Source: Aquincola tertiaricarbonis
GTDB taxonomy: Bacteria > Pseudomonadota > Gammaproteobacteria > Burkholderiales > Burkholderiaceae_C
Assembly: GCF_023573145.1 (NCBI RefSeq)
Contig: NZ_CP097636.1
Span: forward strand, 124,001-188,000
Direction: 5' to 3'
DNA length: 64,000 nt
Shown: positions 1-7,785 of the stretch, piece after piece
How positions within the stretch are numbered: position 1 is the stretch's first letter
Layout of the letters: every line of letters begins with the position of its first letter
Made by a program: the position numbers and the translations under genes
The notes under the pieces: model-generated
Database searches by the model: none
What the model was told of the DNA's origin: nothing
The model's input: the letters and a program-made list of their open reading frames with translations, nothing else

Positions 1-2
1 GC

Positions 3-281
3 CAGGTGGCGGCGCCTTCGCTGCCCGGCCCGCTGGCCGGCGTGGCTTTTCTGGCGCTGGCCGCGGCCTTCGTCTGCGCCAACCTGGCGCTGCAGTACGG
101 CGCGGCCCGGCTGCGCGCCAGCGTCACCGCGGTGGTGATGCTGACCGAGATCGTCTTTGCCGCCGGCTCGGCCGCGGCGCTGGGGGCCGGCATGGTGGAC
201 GCGCGCCTGCTGGCCGGCGGCGCCCTGATCGTGGCGGCCGCGCTGCTGTCGGTGTGGGGGCAGGAGACGCCGGCCGGCTGA
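3..281 (+). CDS. EamA/DMT-family transporter, C-terminal part (cut by window start)
   Basis: The reading frame is open at the left edge, so only about the last 92 residues are visible. A GTG at position 6 is available but is probably internal. The visible part is almost entirely hydrophobic and divides into three likely membrane helices: LAGVAFLALAAAFVCANLAL, a segment around VTAVVMLTEIVFAAGSAAAL, and LLAGGALIVAAALLSVWG. The order of small-residue-rich helices, with a loop of the type YGAARLRASVTAVVMLTE, is typical of the second EamA repeat of drug/metabolite transporters of the inner membrane. The substrate cannot be told. The gene ends 24 bases from the convergent next gene. Confidence 0.7.
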   Translation, partial: QVAAPSLPGPLAGVAFLALAAAFVCANLALQYGAARLRASVTAVVMLTEIVFAAGSAAALGAGMVDARLLAGGALIVAAALLSVWGQETPAG

Positions 282-304
282 GCGGGTGCGGCCCGTTCAG
301 GCGC

Positions 305-805
305 TCAGCGCCCGTCGGAGCCCCGCTGCGGCACGCGGTGCTCGTCGTCGGCCAGCGGATGGTCGCTGGCGCGGCGGGCCGGCATCGGCTCGCCCGGGGC
401 GGCGGCGGGCCGCGAAGGCAGCCCCTGCACATGGCTGGCATGCGGCGGCTGCAGCGGCACGTCGGTGCCCAGCGCATCGCGCAGCGCCACCGCAGCGTCC
501 AGCTGGCGCAGCAGGTGCAACGGGTCGATCGGCCGCATGGTCCAGGCCAGCGCACCGTCGGGCGCGTGGGCGCCCACGAACACCGTGTCTCCCTCGCGGC
601 CGGCGGCCACGATGTCGTTGATGACACCGGGGTGGTCGGCGTCGGCAATGATGAAGCGCGCGGCTTCCAGCGCGTCACTGCACTGGTAGCGCACGCCCGC
701 CGTGGTGGAGAGCCGGAAGCCCGACTCGATGGCACTGCGTTCGAAGTGGCTGAAACCTCTCAGGGCCACGTTGTTCTGGCCTTGCGGCGGCGCGCTGGCG
801 CCCAT
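305..805 (-). CDS. Degenerate receiver-like protein, function unknown
   Basis: A 166-residue protein. The start at 805 is chosen because GGAGG lies 8 bases upstream, at about 814-818 on the complement. Residues 38-120 look like the second half of a response-regulator receiver domain: a hydrophobic strand ending in ADAD (Asp55, Asp57) where the phosphorylated Asp would be, a second strand VFVGAHAPDG, and MRPIDPLHLL where receivers carry the conserved Lys-Pro. Here Arg91 replaces that lysine and the N-terminal acidic pair is not evident, so phosphorylation is doubtful. The C-terminal 45 residues are Pro/Ala/Arg-rich and probably disordered. There is no output domain. I recall similar orphan proteins in Burkholderiales, but the role is unknown. 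Confidence 0.7.
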   Translation of the reverse strand: MGASAPPQGQNNVALRGFSHFERSAIESGFRLSTTAGVRYQCSDALEAARFIIADADHPGVINDIVAAGREGDTVFVGAHAPDGALAWTMRPIDPLHLLRQLDAAVALRDALGTDVPLQPPHASHVQGLPSRPAAAPGEPMPARRASDHPLADDEHRVPQRGSDGR

Positions 806-965
806 GAAAAAACCTCCAGGGAAAAGGCCGGCACGAGGCGCGGCGCGGTTGACGGTCCGAGCATAGGGCGGCACGAGCAGGCGCTGTCAACGACGGCATG
901 CGCGGACCCCCCAACTTCACCACGGCGATTAGGATGCCTGCCTTGTTGGCAAGAGGCGCGCCCTG

Positions 966-1454
966 ATGAGTTCCTCCCCGATTTTCGACTTCGAAGCCAC
1001 CTCCATCGACGGCCGGCCCGTGCGCCTGGCCGATTACCGCGGCCAGGTGCTGCTGATCGTCAACACCGCCAGCCAATGCGGCTTCACGCCGCAGTTCGCC
1101 GGGCTGGAGGCGCTGTGGCAGGCCTACCGCGACCGGGGCCTGGTGGTGCTGGGTTTCCCCAGCAACGAGTTCGGCGGCCAGGACCCGGGCAGCAACGAAC
1201 AGATCGCCTCCTTCTGCAGCCTGAACTACGGCGTGCAGTTCCCGATGATGGCCAAGGTGAAGGTCAATGGCGCCGAGGCGCACCCGCTGTACAAGTGGCT
1301 GACAACTGAGGCCCCGGGGCTGCTGGGCACCAAGGCCATCAAGTGGAACTTCACCAAGTTCCTGGTGGGCCGCGACGGCCAGGTGATCCGCCGCTATGCG
1401 CCCACCGACAAGCCCGAATCGCTCAAGGCCGACATCGAGGCGGCCCTCGGATAA
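966..1454 (+). CDS. Glutathione peroxidase (thioredoxin-type, Cys form)
   Basis: A 162-residue cytosolic peroxidase of the GPx/BtuE family that reduces hydroperoxides with thiol reductants. The peroxidatic Cys38 is in NTASQCGFT, the catalytic Gln72 in FGGQDPGSNEQI, and the Trp of WNFTKF completes the site. Cys84 in FCSLNYGVQFP matches the resolving cysteine of the bacterial enzymes that use thioredoxin rather than glutathione, which favours that electron donor (family knowledge). The length is normal and there is no signal peptide. The aminotransferase follows 23 bases later on the same strand, so co-transcription is possible. Confidence 0.93.
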   Translation: MSSSPIFDFEATSIDGRPVRLADYRGQVLLIVNTASQCGFTPQFAGLEALWQAYRDRGLVVLGFPSNEFGGQDPGSNEQIASFCSLNYGVQFPMMAKVKVNGAEAHPLYKWLTTEAPGLLGTKAIKWNFTKFLVGRDGQVIRRYAPTDKPESLKADIEAALG

Positions 1455-1477
1455 TCCGCCCTTCCTTGGAGAGACCC

Positions 1478-2677
1478 ATGTCCATGTTCCAGCACATCGA
1501 ACCCTACGCCGGCGACCCCATCCTGGGCCTGAACGACGCCTTCCAGAAAGACCCGCGCCCTCAGAAGGCCAACCTGTCGATCGGCATCTACTTCGACGAC
1601 GCCGGCCGCATCCCGGTGCTGGACTGCGTGCGCCAGGCCGAGCAGCAGCTGGTCAACGAAGGTGGCGCCAAGGCCTACCTGCCGATGGAAGGCCTGGCCG
1701 CCTGCCGCCAGGGCGTGCAGGCGCTGCTGTTCGGTGCCGACCATGAAGCGGTGACCAGTGGCCGTATTGCCACGCTGCAGACCGTGGGCAGCAGCGGCGG
1801 CCTGAAGGTGGGCGGCGACTTCATCAAGCGCTGGCTGCCCGACGCGCAGGTGTACGTGAGCGACCCCACCTGGGACAACCACCGCGCGATGTTCGAAGGC
1901 TGCGGCCTGACGGTGAACACCTACCCGTACTACGACCCCGCCACCGGCGGCGTGAAGTTCGGCGAGATGCTGGAAGCGCTGCAGAAGCTGCCGCGCGGCA
2001 GCGTGGTGCTGCTGCATGCCTGCTGCCACAACCCCACCGGCGTCGACCTCAGCCCCGCGCAGTGGGAGCAGCTGATCCCGGTGCTCAAGGCCGGCGGCCT
2101 GCTGCCCTACCTGGACCTGGCCTACCAGGGCTACGGCGCGGGCATCGATGAAGACGCCTTCGCGGTGCGGGCGCTGGCCAGCGCCGGCCTGTCGTTCTTC
2201 ATCGCCAACTCGTTCAGCAAGAGCATGAGCCTGTACGGCGAGCGTGCCGGCGCGCTGAGCGTGGTGTGCCAGGACGCGGCCGAGGCCGAGCTGGTGCTGG
2301 GCCAGCTGCGCGCCACCGTGCGCCGCAACTACTCCAGCCCGCCGCTGCATCCTGCCGCGGTGGTGGCCAAGGTGCTGAACGACCCGCAGCTGCGTGCCTC
2401 GTGGGAAGCCGACGTGGCCGCGATGCGCGAGCGCATCCAGGCCATGCGCAAGAGCCTGCATGCGGTGCTGTCGGCCAAGCTGCCGGGCCGCAACTTTGAC
2501 TACTTCCTGACCCAGCGCGGCATGTTCAGCTACACCGGCCTGACCCCGCAGCAGGTGGACCGCCTGCGCGAGGAGCATGCGGTGTACCTGGTGCGCTCGG
2601 GCCGCATGTGCGTGGCCGGCCTGTCCACCCGCAACGTCGAAGCCGTCGCCAGCGCGATGGCGGCCGTGCTGGCCTGA
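1478..2677 (+). CDS. tyrB: Aromatic/aspartate aminotransferase (class I PLP)
   Basis: A 399-residue PLP enzyme transferring amino groups between aromatic or acidic amino acids and 2-oxoglutarate. The ATG at 1478 follows GGAGAG (about 1468-1473). The frame extends further upstream but only as a shadow of the peroxidase gene. The N-terminus EPYAGDPILGLNDAFQKDP is characteristic of AspC/TyrB enzymes. HACCHNPTGVDL is the substrate/cofactor loop and the Schiff-base lysine is Lys248 in NSFSKSMSLYGERAGAL. RNYSSPPLHPA and the C-terminal SGRMCVAGLS (carboxylate-binding Arg) are also in place. The exact preference (aromatic or aspartate) is not certain, so the symbol is tentative. Confidence 0.9.
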   Translation: MSMFQHIEPYAGDPILGLNDAFQKDPRPQKANLSIGIYFDDAGRIPVLDCVRQAEQQLVNEGGAKAYLPMEGLAACRQGVQALLFGADHEAVTSGRIATLQTVGSSGGLKVGGDFIKRWLPDAQVYVSDPTWDNHRAMFEGCGLTVNTYPYYDPATGGVKFGEMLEALQKLPRGSVVLLHACCHNPTGVDLSPAQWEQLIPVLKAGGLLPYLDLAYQGYGAGIDEDAFAVRALASAGLSFFIANSFSKSMSLYGERAGALSVVCQDAAEAELVLGQLRATVRRNYSSPPLHPAAVVAKVLNDPQLRASWEADVAAMRERIQAMRKSLHAVLSAKLPGRNFDYFLTQRGMFSYTGLTPQQVDRLREEHAVYLVRSGRMCVAGLSTRNVEAVASAMAAVLA

Positions 2678-2688
2678 CCGGGCCCGGT

Positions 2689-3639
2689 TCAGCAGGGCCT
2701 ACCGCAGGCCTCCAGGATCAGTCCGCGCAGCCAGCGGTGGGCGGGCTGGTCGTCGTGGCGTGAGTGCCACAGCATCTCCACCTGCAGCCCGCTCATCTGC
2801 AGCTCGGCCGGCAGCGGGCGCGTCACCAGCCGCTCCTGGTGGCCGGTGGCCCGCATGAACGAGGTGGGCAGCACCGTCAGCAGGTCGGAGTGCGCCACGA
2901 TCTGACCGGCGGTGAAAAACTGGTTCACCGTCAGCATCACCCGCCGCTGGCGGCCCAGGGCCGCCAGCGAAGCGTCGATGGGCCCGTGCGCCCGGCCCGA
3001 CAGGCTCACCGACAGGTGCAGCGCCTCGCAAAAGCCGTCCAGCGTCATTTCGCCCTGCGCCAGCGGATGGTCTTCGCGCATCACGCAGTGGTATTCGCTC
3101 TCGTAAAGCCGCTCGCGCCGCAGCGGTGAATCGAGCCCCTGGCGCAGGATGGCCATCACCGCCGCCGGGAAGTAGCCGATCGCCAGGTCGGTTTCGTTGT
3201 TTTCAAGCAACTTGCGCGGATCGCGCGTGGTCAGCGGCAGCACCTGCAGATTGGCCTGCGCCTGCATCTGTTCCAGCCGCGCCACCACCGGCGGCAGCAG
3301 CGTCACCGCGGTGGCATCCGACATCACCAGCAGCAGGTTGGCCGTGTCCACCTGGGGGTCGTAGGTGGCGGGGGCGATGGCCCGCTCCAGTTGCGCCAGC
3401 GCATCACGCACGCTGGGCCACAGCGCGTCCGCCTTGGGCGTGGGCACCACGCCGAACGCGGTGCGGGTGAGCAGTTCATCGCCCAGCAGCGTGCGCAGGC
3501 GCTTGAGCGCATGGCTGACGGCCGACTGCGAGAGCGCCAGGTTCTGCGCGGCGCGGGTGAGGTTGCGCTCGTGCATCACCGCGTCGAACACGCGCAGCAG
3601 GTTCAGGTCGAGGTGGCGGAAGTTGACGCTGGCCGGCAT
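2689..3639 (-). CDS. LysR-family transcriptional regulator
   Basis: 316 residues. A winged helix-turn-helix occupies residues 8-66 (LDLNLLRVFDAVMHERNLTRAAQNLALSQSAVSHAL contains the recognition helix), followed by a substrate-binding-like effector domain at 95-305. The motif TPKADALWPSVRDAL and the effector-domain pattern resemble the NodD/PcpR/LinR group that answers to aromatic compounds (family inference). The gene is divergent from two tiny genes starting at 3747. Between them lies an interrupted palindrome (3651-3665) that may be its operator. It ends 11 bases from the convergent aminotransferase end. Confidence 0.9.
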   Translation of the reverse strand: MPASVNFRHLDLNLLRVFDAVMHERNLTRAAQNLALSQSAVSHALKRLRTLLGDELLTRTAFGVVPTPKADALWPSVRDALAQLERAIAPATYDPQVDTANLLLVMSDATAVTLLPPVVARLEQMQAQANLQVLPLTTRDPRKLLENNETDLAIGYFPAAVMAILRQGLDSPLRRERLYESEYHCVMREDHPLAQGEMTLDGFCEALHLSVSLSGRAHGPIDASLAALGRQRRVMLTVNQFFTAGQIVAHSDLLTVLPTSFMRATGHQERLVTRPLPAELQMSGLQVEMLWHSRHDDQPAHRWLRGLILEACGRPC

Positions 3640-3650
3640 GTCATGAACGC

Positions 3651-3665
3651 CATGAATATCTCATG
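3651..3665. promoter_or_regulatory. Candidate LysR operator
   Basis: CATGA, five bases (ATATC), then TCATG: a perfect 5-bp interrupted palindrome of 15 bases. It sits 12 bases upstream of the LysR start at 3639, in the intergenic region shared with the divergent small gene at 3747. The surroundings are more A/T-rich than the coding DNA. The shape and place fit an autoregulatory LysR recognition site; this is inference from symmetry only. Confidence 0.4.
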
Positions 3666-3746
3666 TGCAGCGAATTCGCTTTAGAAAGCCTAGGGTAAAC
3701 CCGATACTACGTACATCCCACAGACATGAGCCCACAAGGAGTCGCT

Positions 3747-3962
3747 ATGTCCCACACCGCTGCCACCCTGCCCCTGAAGCCCGCCACCTCGGCCCAGGCA
3801 CCTGCCGGTGCATGGCTGCGCCGCGCCGGACGTGGCGTCTGGAAGGCTTTGGAACAGGCCGGCCAACGCCGCGCCCAGGCCGAACTGGCCCAGTTTGCCG
3901 CACTTCACGCCAGCCAGTTTCCCGAACTCGCCGCCTTTGCGCGCCCCCAGCGCGACCGCTGA
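3747..3962 (+). CDS. Small basic protein of unknown function
   Basis: 71 residues starting at the ATG preceded by AAGGAG (about 3735-3740). An in-frame ATG at 3726 lacks a ribosome site. The N-terminal third is Ala/Pro/Thr-rich. It is followed by one predicted amphipathic helix of about 35 residues rich in Arg, Gln and Ala (WLRRAGRGVWKALEQAGQRR). There is no signal peptide or cysteine. The gene is the first after the divergent LysR regulator and is followed 79 bases later by another tiny gene of similar character (4042). I do not recognise the family. Confidence 0.6.
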   Translation: MSHTAATLPLKPATSAQAPAGAWLRRAGRGVWKALEQAGQRRAQAELAQFAALHASQFPELAAFARPQRDR

Positions 3963-4041
3963 GCCCCGAGACCGGAAACGACTGCCCGCACACCATTTGT
4001 CGCCGCTGCCCGCGTGAGCAGCGCGACCTGAAGGAAACACC

Positions 4042-4284
4042 ATGAGCACGACCAGCAACGTCTTCGTCCCCCGCTACCAAGCCACCCCGCGTGGCGCCAA
4101 GCTGGTGGGTCTGATCGTCAGCACGTTCACCAACATCGCCGAGCGTCGCCGCGCCGCCAAGATGGCCGCGGTCAAGTCGGTGGAAGCCGAGGAAGTGCGT
4201 CGCTACGCCCGCGGCGTGGCCCGCCACGACCCCGGTTTCGCGGCCGACCTGTTCGCCGCGGCCGACCGCCATACCGGGAACTGA
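4042..4284 (+). CDS. Small basic protein of unknown function
   Basis: 80 residues. The ATG is preceded by GAAGGAAAC. The middle (residues 18-60) is likely helical and strongly basic (AERRRAAKMAAVKSVEAEEVRRYARG); the end is acidic/aromatic (DPGFAADLFAAADRH). No membrane segment or known motif is visible. Like the gene at 3747 it has an N-terminal unstructured stretch, a basic helix and a short tail, so the two may be distant paralogues. It is followed by two GC-rich hairpins. Good ribosome site and codon use support a real gene. Confidence 0.6.
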   Translation: MSTTSNVFVPRYQATPRGAKLVGLIVSTFTNIAERRRAAKMAAVKSVEAEEVRRYARGVARHDPGFAADLFAAADRHTGN

Positions 4285-4288
4285 TCCG

Positions 4289-4342
4289 GGCCGGCGCTGA
4301 TCGGCGCCGGGCTTCGGGCATCATCGGGCGCTTCAGCCCGAT
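4289..4342 (+). terminator. Possible terminator hairpins after the small-gene pair
   Basis: Two successive inverted repeats follow the stop codon at 4284. The first is GGCGC/GCGCC inside the 4289-4312 region. The second is ATCGGGC (4323-4329), a six-base loop, then GCCCGAT (4336-4342). Neither is followed by a run of T, so intrinsic termination is only possible, not shown. Confidence 0.35.
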
Positions 4343-4433
4343 GGGCCCGACGACCCGGTTCCTGATTGCACCCGCCGTCCTTATCCGCCGTACCGATCGC
4401 TGACAGCCGGCCACCCGCCCACCGGGGGTGCGC

Positions 4434-5393
4434 ATGACGCTGTTCCTGGCGCGCCGCCTGGCCGTGCTGGGCCTCACGCTGCTGCTGGCCTCGATGGCCG
4501 TGTTCGCGGTGCTGGAGCTGCTGCCCGGCAATGCCGCTCAGCTGATGCTGGGCGCCACCGCCTCGCCCGAGGCCATCGCCGCGCTGGAAAGCCGGCTCGG
4601 GCTCGACCAGCCCGCCCTCACGCGCTACGCCCACTGGGCAGCCGGCCTGCTGCAGGGCCGCACCGGCATCAGCCATTTCTACGACACGCCGTCGTCCGAA
4701 CTCATCGCCGAACGCCTGGCGGTCAGCCTGCCGCTGGCCGTCATCGCCATGGCCATCACCACCATGGTGGCGCTGGGCGTGGGCGTGTACGCCGCCTCGC
4801 GCCACCGCCGGCTGGGCGACGTGGGCGTGATGGCCGTGAGCCAGCTCGGCCTGTCGATTCCCAATTTCTGGCTCGCCATCCTGCTCATCCTGTTGTTCGC
4901 GGTGAAGCTGCAGTGGGTCAGCGCCGGCGGCTTTCCCGGCTGGCGTGAGGAAGACGGCGGCGGCCTCGGCGCGGGCCTGGCCGCGCTGCTGCTGCCCGCC
5001 ATCGCGCTGGCGGCGGTGCAGGCGGCCATCCTGGCGCGGGTCACGCGCTCGGCCGTGCTGGAGGCGATGCGCGAGGACTACGTGCGCACCGCCCGCGCCA
5101 AGGGCCTGAGCCGCCGCGCCGTGCTGTGGCGCCACGTGCTGCGCAACGCGATGATCCCGGTGCTCACGGTGATGGGGCTGCAGTTCGCCAACCTGCTCAC
5201 CGGCACCATCGTGGTGGAGAACGTGTTCGTGCTACCCGGCATCGGCCGCCTGGTGTTCCAGGCCATCGCCAACCGCGACCTGCCGCTGGTGCGCGACGTG
5301 GTGATGCTGCTGGCCGCCGCAGTGGTCATCGTCAACTTCGTGGTCGACCTGCTGTATGCGCTGGTCGATCCGCGGCTGCGGGTACGCGGATGA
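4434..5393 (+). CDS. Oligopeptide/nickel-type ABC transporter permease (DppB-like)
   Basis: A 319-residue inner-membrane permease. The ATG at 4434 is chosen over the GTG at 4428 because it leaves a G-rich ribosome site (GGGGG, 4424-4428) at a normal distance. It has an N-terminal helix with the conserved LPGN (residues 27-30), then five further helices. The EAA loop is seen as EDYVRTARAKGLSRRAVLWRHVLRNA, the contact site for the ATPases. FVLPGIGRLVFQAI and the C-terminal DPRLR are typical of DppB. The start of a long operon; its stop overlaps the start of the next permease by 4 bases. Confidence 0.93.
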   Translation: MTLFLARRLAVLGLTLLLASMAVFAVLELLPGNAAQLMLGATASPEAIAALESRLGLDQPALTRYAHWAAGLLQGRTGISHFYDTPSSELIAERLAVSLPLAVIAMAITTMVALGVGVYAASRHRRLGDVGVMAVSQLGLSIPNFWLAILLILLFAVKLQWVSAGGFPGWREEDGGGLGAGLAALLLPAIALAAVQAAILARVTRSAVLEAMREDYVRTARAKGLSRRAVLWRHVLRNAMIPVLTVMGLQFANLLTGTIVVENVFVLPGIGRLVFQAIANRDLPLVRDVVMLLAAAVVIVNFVVDLLYALVDPRLRVRG

Positions 5394-6256
5394 CGGCGGA
5401 CCAGGTTGCACGGGCCCCCGGCAGCGGCTTCGTGGCGCGGGCGCTGTGCCACCCCAGCTTCGTGGCCGGCGGGCTGCTGTCGCTGCTGCTGGTGCTGTGT
5501 GCGCTGGGCTCGCTGGCGTGGTCGCCGTATCCGCCGGCCGAGATCGACATTCCCAACAAGCTGGCGCCGCCCAGCGCCGCGCACTGGCTGGGCACCGACA
5601 GCCTGGGCCGCGACATCGCCTCGCAGCTGTGGGTGGGCTCGCAGAACAGCATCGTGGTGGGCGTGGTGGCAGTGGGCATCGGCCTGCTGGTGGGCACGCT
5701 GATGGGCGCGCTGGCCGCCGCCCGGCCCGGCTGGGTGGACGAAACGGTGATGCGCCTGGCCGACTTCAGCTTCGCCTTTCCGGCGCTGCTGTCGGCCATC
5801 ATGCTCACCGCCATCTACGGGCCGGGGCTGCTCACCAGCATCGTGGCCATCGGCCTTTTCAACATCCCGGTGTTCGCACGCATCACCCGTGGGGCGGCGC
5901 GCAGCGTGTGGACGCGCGACTACGTGCTGGCCGCCCGCGCCGCCGGCAAGGGCCGCTGGCGCATCACGCGCGACCATGTGCTGCCCAACATCGCCAGCGT
6001 GCTCATCGTGCAGGCCACGGTGCAGTTCGCCATCGCCATCCTGGCCGAGGCGGCGCTGAGCTACCTGGGCCTGGGCACCCAGCCGCCGCAGCCCAGCTGG
6101 GGCCGCATGCTCAACGAGGCGCAGACGCAGATGTTCCAGGCGCCGATGCTGGCGGTGTACCCCGGCGCGGCCATCGCGCTGGCGGTGCTGGGCCTGAACC
6201 TGCTGGGCGACGGCCTGCGCGACCTGCTGGACCCGCGGCTGGCGCGCAGCCGCTGA
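5390..6256 (+). CDS. Oligopeptide/nickel-type ABC transporter permease (DppC-like)
   Basis: A 288-residue partner permease; the ATGA overlap with dppB fixes the start. The N-terminal cytoplasmic stretch and first helix (GGLLSLLLVLCALGSLAW) are followed by the DppC signature HWLGTDSLGRDIASQLWVGS. Four to five more helices follow, then an EAA loop DYVLAARAAGKGRWRITRDHVLPN and LSYLGLGTQPPQPSWGRML. Together with DppB it should form the membrane channel. The CYTH gene follows after only 15 bases. Confidence 0.93.
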   Translation: MTADQVARAPGSGFVARALCHPSFVAGGLLSLLLVLCALGSLAWSPYPPAEIDIPNKLAPPSAAHWLGTDSLGRDIASQLWVGSQNSIVVGVVAVGIGLLVGTLMGALAAARPGWVDETVMRLADFSFAFPALLSAIMLTAIYGPGLLTSIVAIGLFNIPVFARITRGAARSVWTRDYVLAARAAGKGRWRITRDHVLPNIASVLIVQATVQFAIAILAEAALSYLGLGTQPPQPSWGRMLNEAQTQMFQAPMLAVYPGAAIALAVLGLNLLGDGLRDLLDPRLARSR

Positions 6257-6271
6257 ACACGCACCCCTTCC

Positions 6272-6793
6272 ATGGCACGCAACATCGAGATCAAGGCCCG
6301 CATCCCGCACGTGCAGGCGCTGCTGCCGGTGGCCGCCGCGCTGGCCGACGCGCCCGAGCCGGTGCTCATCGAGCAGGACGACAGCTTTTTTGCCTGCGCC
6401 AACGGTCGCCTCAAGCTGCGGCAGTTCGATGCCGGCCGCGGTGAGCTGATCCACTATCAGCGCGCCGATGCGCAAGGCCCCAAGCTGTCGGACTACGTGG
6501 TCGTGCCCACCGACCAGCCGGTCGCGCTGCGCGAGGCGCTGCATCGCGCCTGGGGCAGCGCCGGCCGGGTGATCAAGCGCCGCTGGCTGCTGATGGCCGG
6601 GGCCACCCGCATCCACCTCGACGAAGTGGAAGGCCTGGGCCACTTCCTGGAGCTGGAGGTGGTGCTGCGCGACGACCAGACGGAGGCCGAAGGCCAGGCC
6701 ATCGCCCAGCAGCTGCTGCGGCAGCTGGGCATCGACCCGCAGCAGCTGGTCAGCGGCGCCTACGTCGACCTGTTGCAGGGGCGGGCCGCATGA
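6272..6793 (+). CDS. CYTH-domain protein (class IV adenylate cyclase/triphosphatase-like)
   Basis: A 173-residue single CYTH domain. This fold binds triphosphate compounds in a tunnel lined by acidic and basic residues: class IV adenylate cyclases, thiamine triphosphatases and inorganic triphosphatases. The N-terminal ExExK signature is present as ARNIEIKARI, with Asn in place of the first Glu. Further tunnel motifs are GRLKLRQF, ELIHYQRAD, VIKRRWLL, HLDEVEGLGHFLELEV. The C-terminal helix bears LLRQLGI. It lies inside the ABC operon: 15 bases after dppC, with its stop overlapping dppD by 4 bases. What it does for a peptide transporter is unknown; cAMP or triphosphate chemistry are both possible. 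Confidence 0.85.
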   Translation: MARNIEIKARIPHVQALLPVAAALADAPEPVLIEQDDSFFACANGRLKLRQFDAGRGELIHYQRADAQGPKLSDYVVVPTDQPVALREALHRAWGSAGRVIKRRWLLMAGATRIHLDEVEGLGHFLELEVVLRDDQTEAEGQAIAQQLLRQLGIDPQQLVSGAYVDLLQGRAA

Positions 6794-7785
6794 CGGAAGT
6801 GCCGCTGCTCAGCGTGCAAGACCTGCGCGTGACCCTGGCCACCGCGCACGGCCCGGTGGCGGCGGTGCACGACCTGAATTTCACGTTGGCGCGCGGCGAA
6901 ACGTTGGGGCTGATCGGCGAATCGGGCAGCGGCAAGTCCATCACCGCGCTGGCCTTGATGGGCCTGCTGCCCGAGCGGGCGCAGGTGCGGGGCCGCATCC
7001 TGCTGCAAGGGCAGGACCTGGTGGCGCTGGACGATGCGGCGATGTGCCGGGTGCGCGGCGCCCGCATCGGCATGGTGTTCCAGGAGCCGATGACGGCGCT
7101 GAATCCGCTGCAACCCATCGGCCGCCAGATCGCCGAGCCGCTGCGGCTGCACCGTGGCCTGGGCGCTGCCGCCGCGCGGGCCGAGGCCTTGCGGCTGATG
7201 GAGCGGGTGCAGCTGCCACAGGCCGCGCGCCGGCTCGATGCCTATCCGCACCAGCTGTCGGGCGGGCAGCGGCAGCGGGTGGTCATCGCCATCGCGCTGG
7301 CCTGTGGGCCGCAACTGCTGATCGCCGACGAGCCCACCACCGCGCTGGACGCCACGATTCAGCGTGAGGTGCTGGCACTCATCGCGCAACTGGTGGCCGA
7401 AGACGGCATGGGGCTGCTGCTGATCAGCCACGACCTGGGCGTGATGGCCGCCAGCGTGCAGCGGCTGATGGTGATGTACGGCGGCACGGTGGTGGAGCAA
7501 GGCCCGGCCGAGCGGCTGTTCAATCACCGCGCGCACCCCTATACCCGCGGCCTGTTCGAGGCGCGGCCGCGCCTGGGACTGCGCAACGGCGCCGACCGCC
7601 GCACGCTGCGCCTGCCCGCCTTGCCCGGCCGTGTGCCCGAGCTGCACCAGCTGCCGCCCGGCTGCCCCTTCAGCGACCGCTGCGCCTGGGCCATCGAGGC
7701 CTGCCGGCAGGCGCTGCCCGCCGCCGTGTCGCTGGGCCCCGACCACGACGCGCGCTGCATCCGCCTGCCGGAGGTGAACGCATGA
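6790..7785 (+). CDS. Oligopeptide ABC transporter ATP-binding protein (DppD-like)
   Basis: A 331-residue ATPase coupled by ATGA overlaps to both neighbours. Walker A is GESGSGKS (about residues 41-48), the Q-loop [12 protein letters not shown], signature LSGGQRQRV, Walker [13 protein letters not shown], and the switch His is in LLISHDLGV. The C-terminal oligopeptide extension (from about residue 265) carries Cys residues in [14 protein letters not shown], the place where this subfamily can bind an iron-sulfur cluster or metal. It powers uptake together with the DppF-like subunit. Confidence 0.94.
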   Translation: MTEVPLLSVQDLRVTLATAHGPVAAVHDLNFTLARGETLGLIGESGSGKSITALALMGLLPERAQVRGRILLQGQDLVALDDAAMCRVRGARIGMVFQEPMTALNPLQPIGRQIAEPLRLHRGLGAAAARAEALRLMERVQLPQAARRLDAYPHQLSGGQRQRVVIAIALACGPQLLIADEPTTALDATIQREVLALIAQLVAEDGMGLLLISHDLGVMAASVQRLMVMYGGTVVEQGPAERLFNHRAHPYTRGLFEARPRLGLRNGADRRTLRLPALPGRVPELHQLPPGCPFSDRCAWAIEACRQALPAAVSLGPDHDARCIRLPEVNA

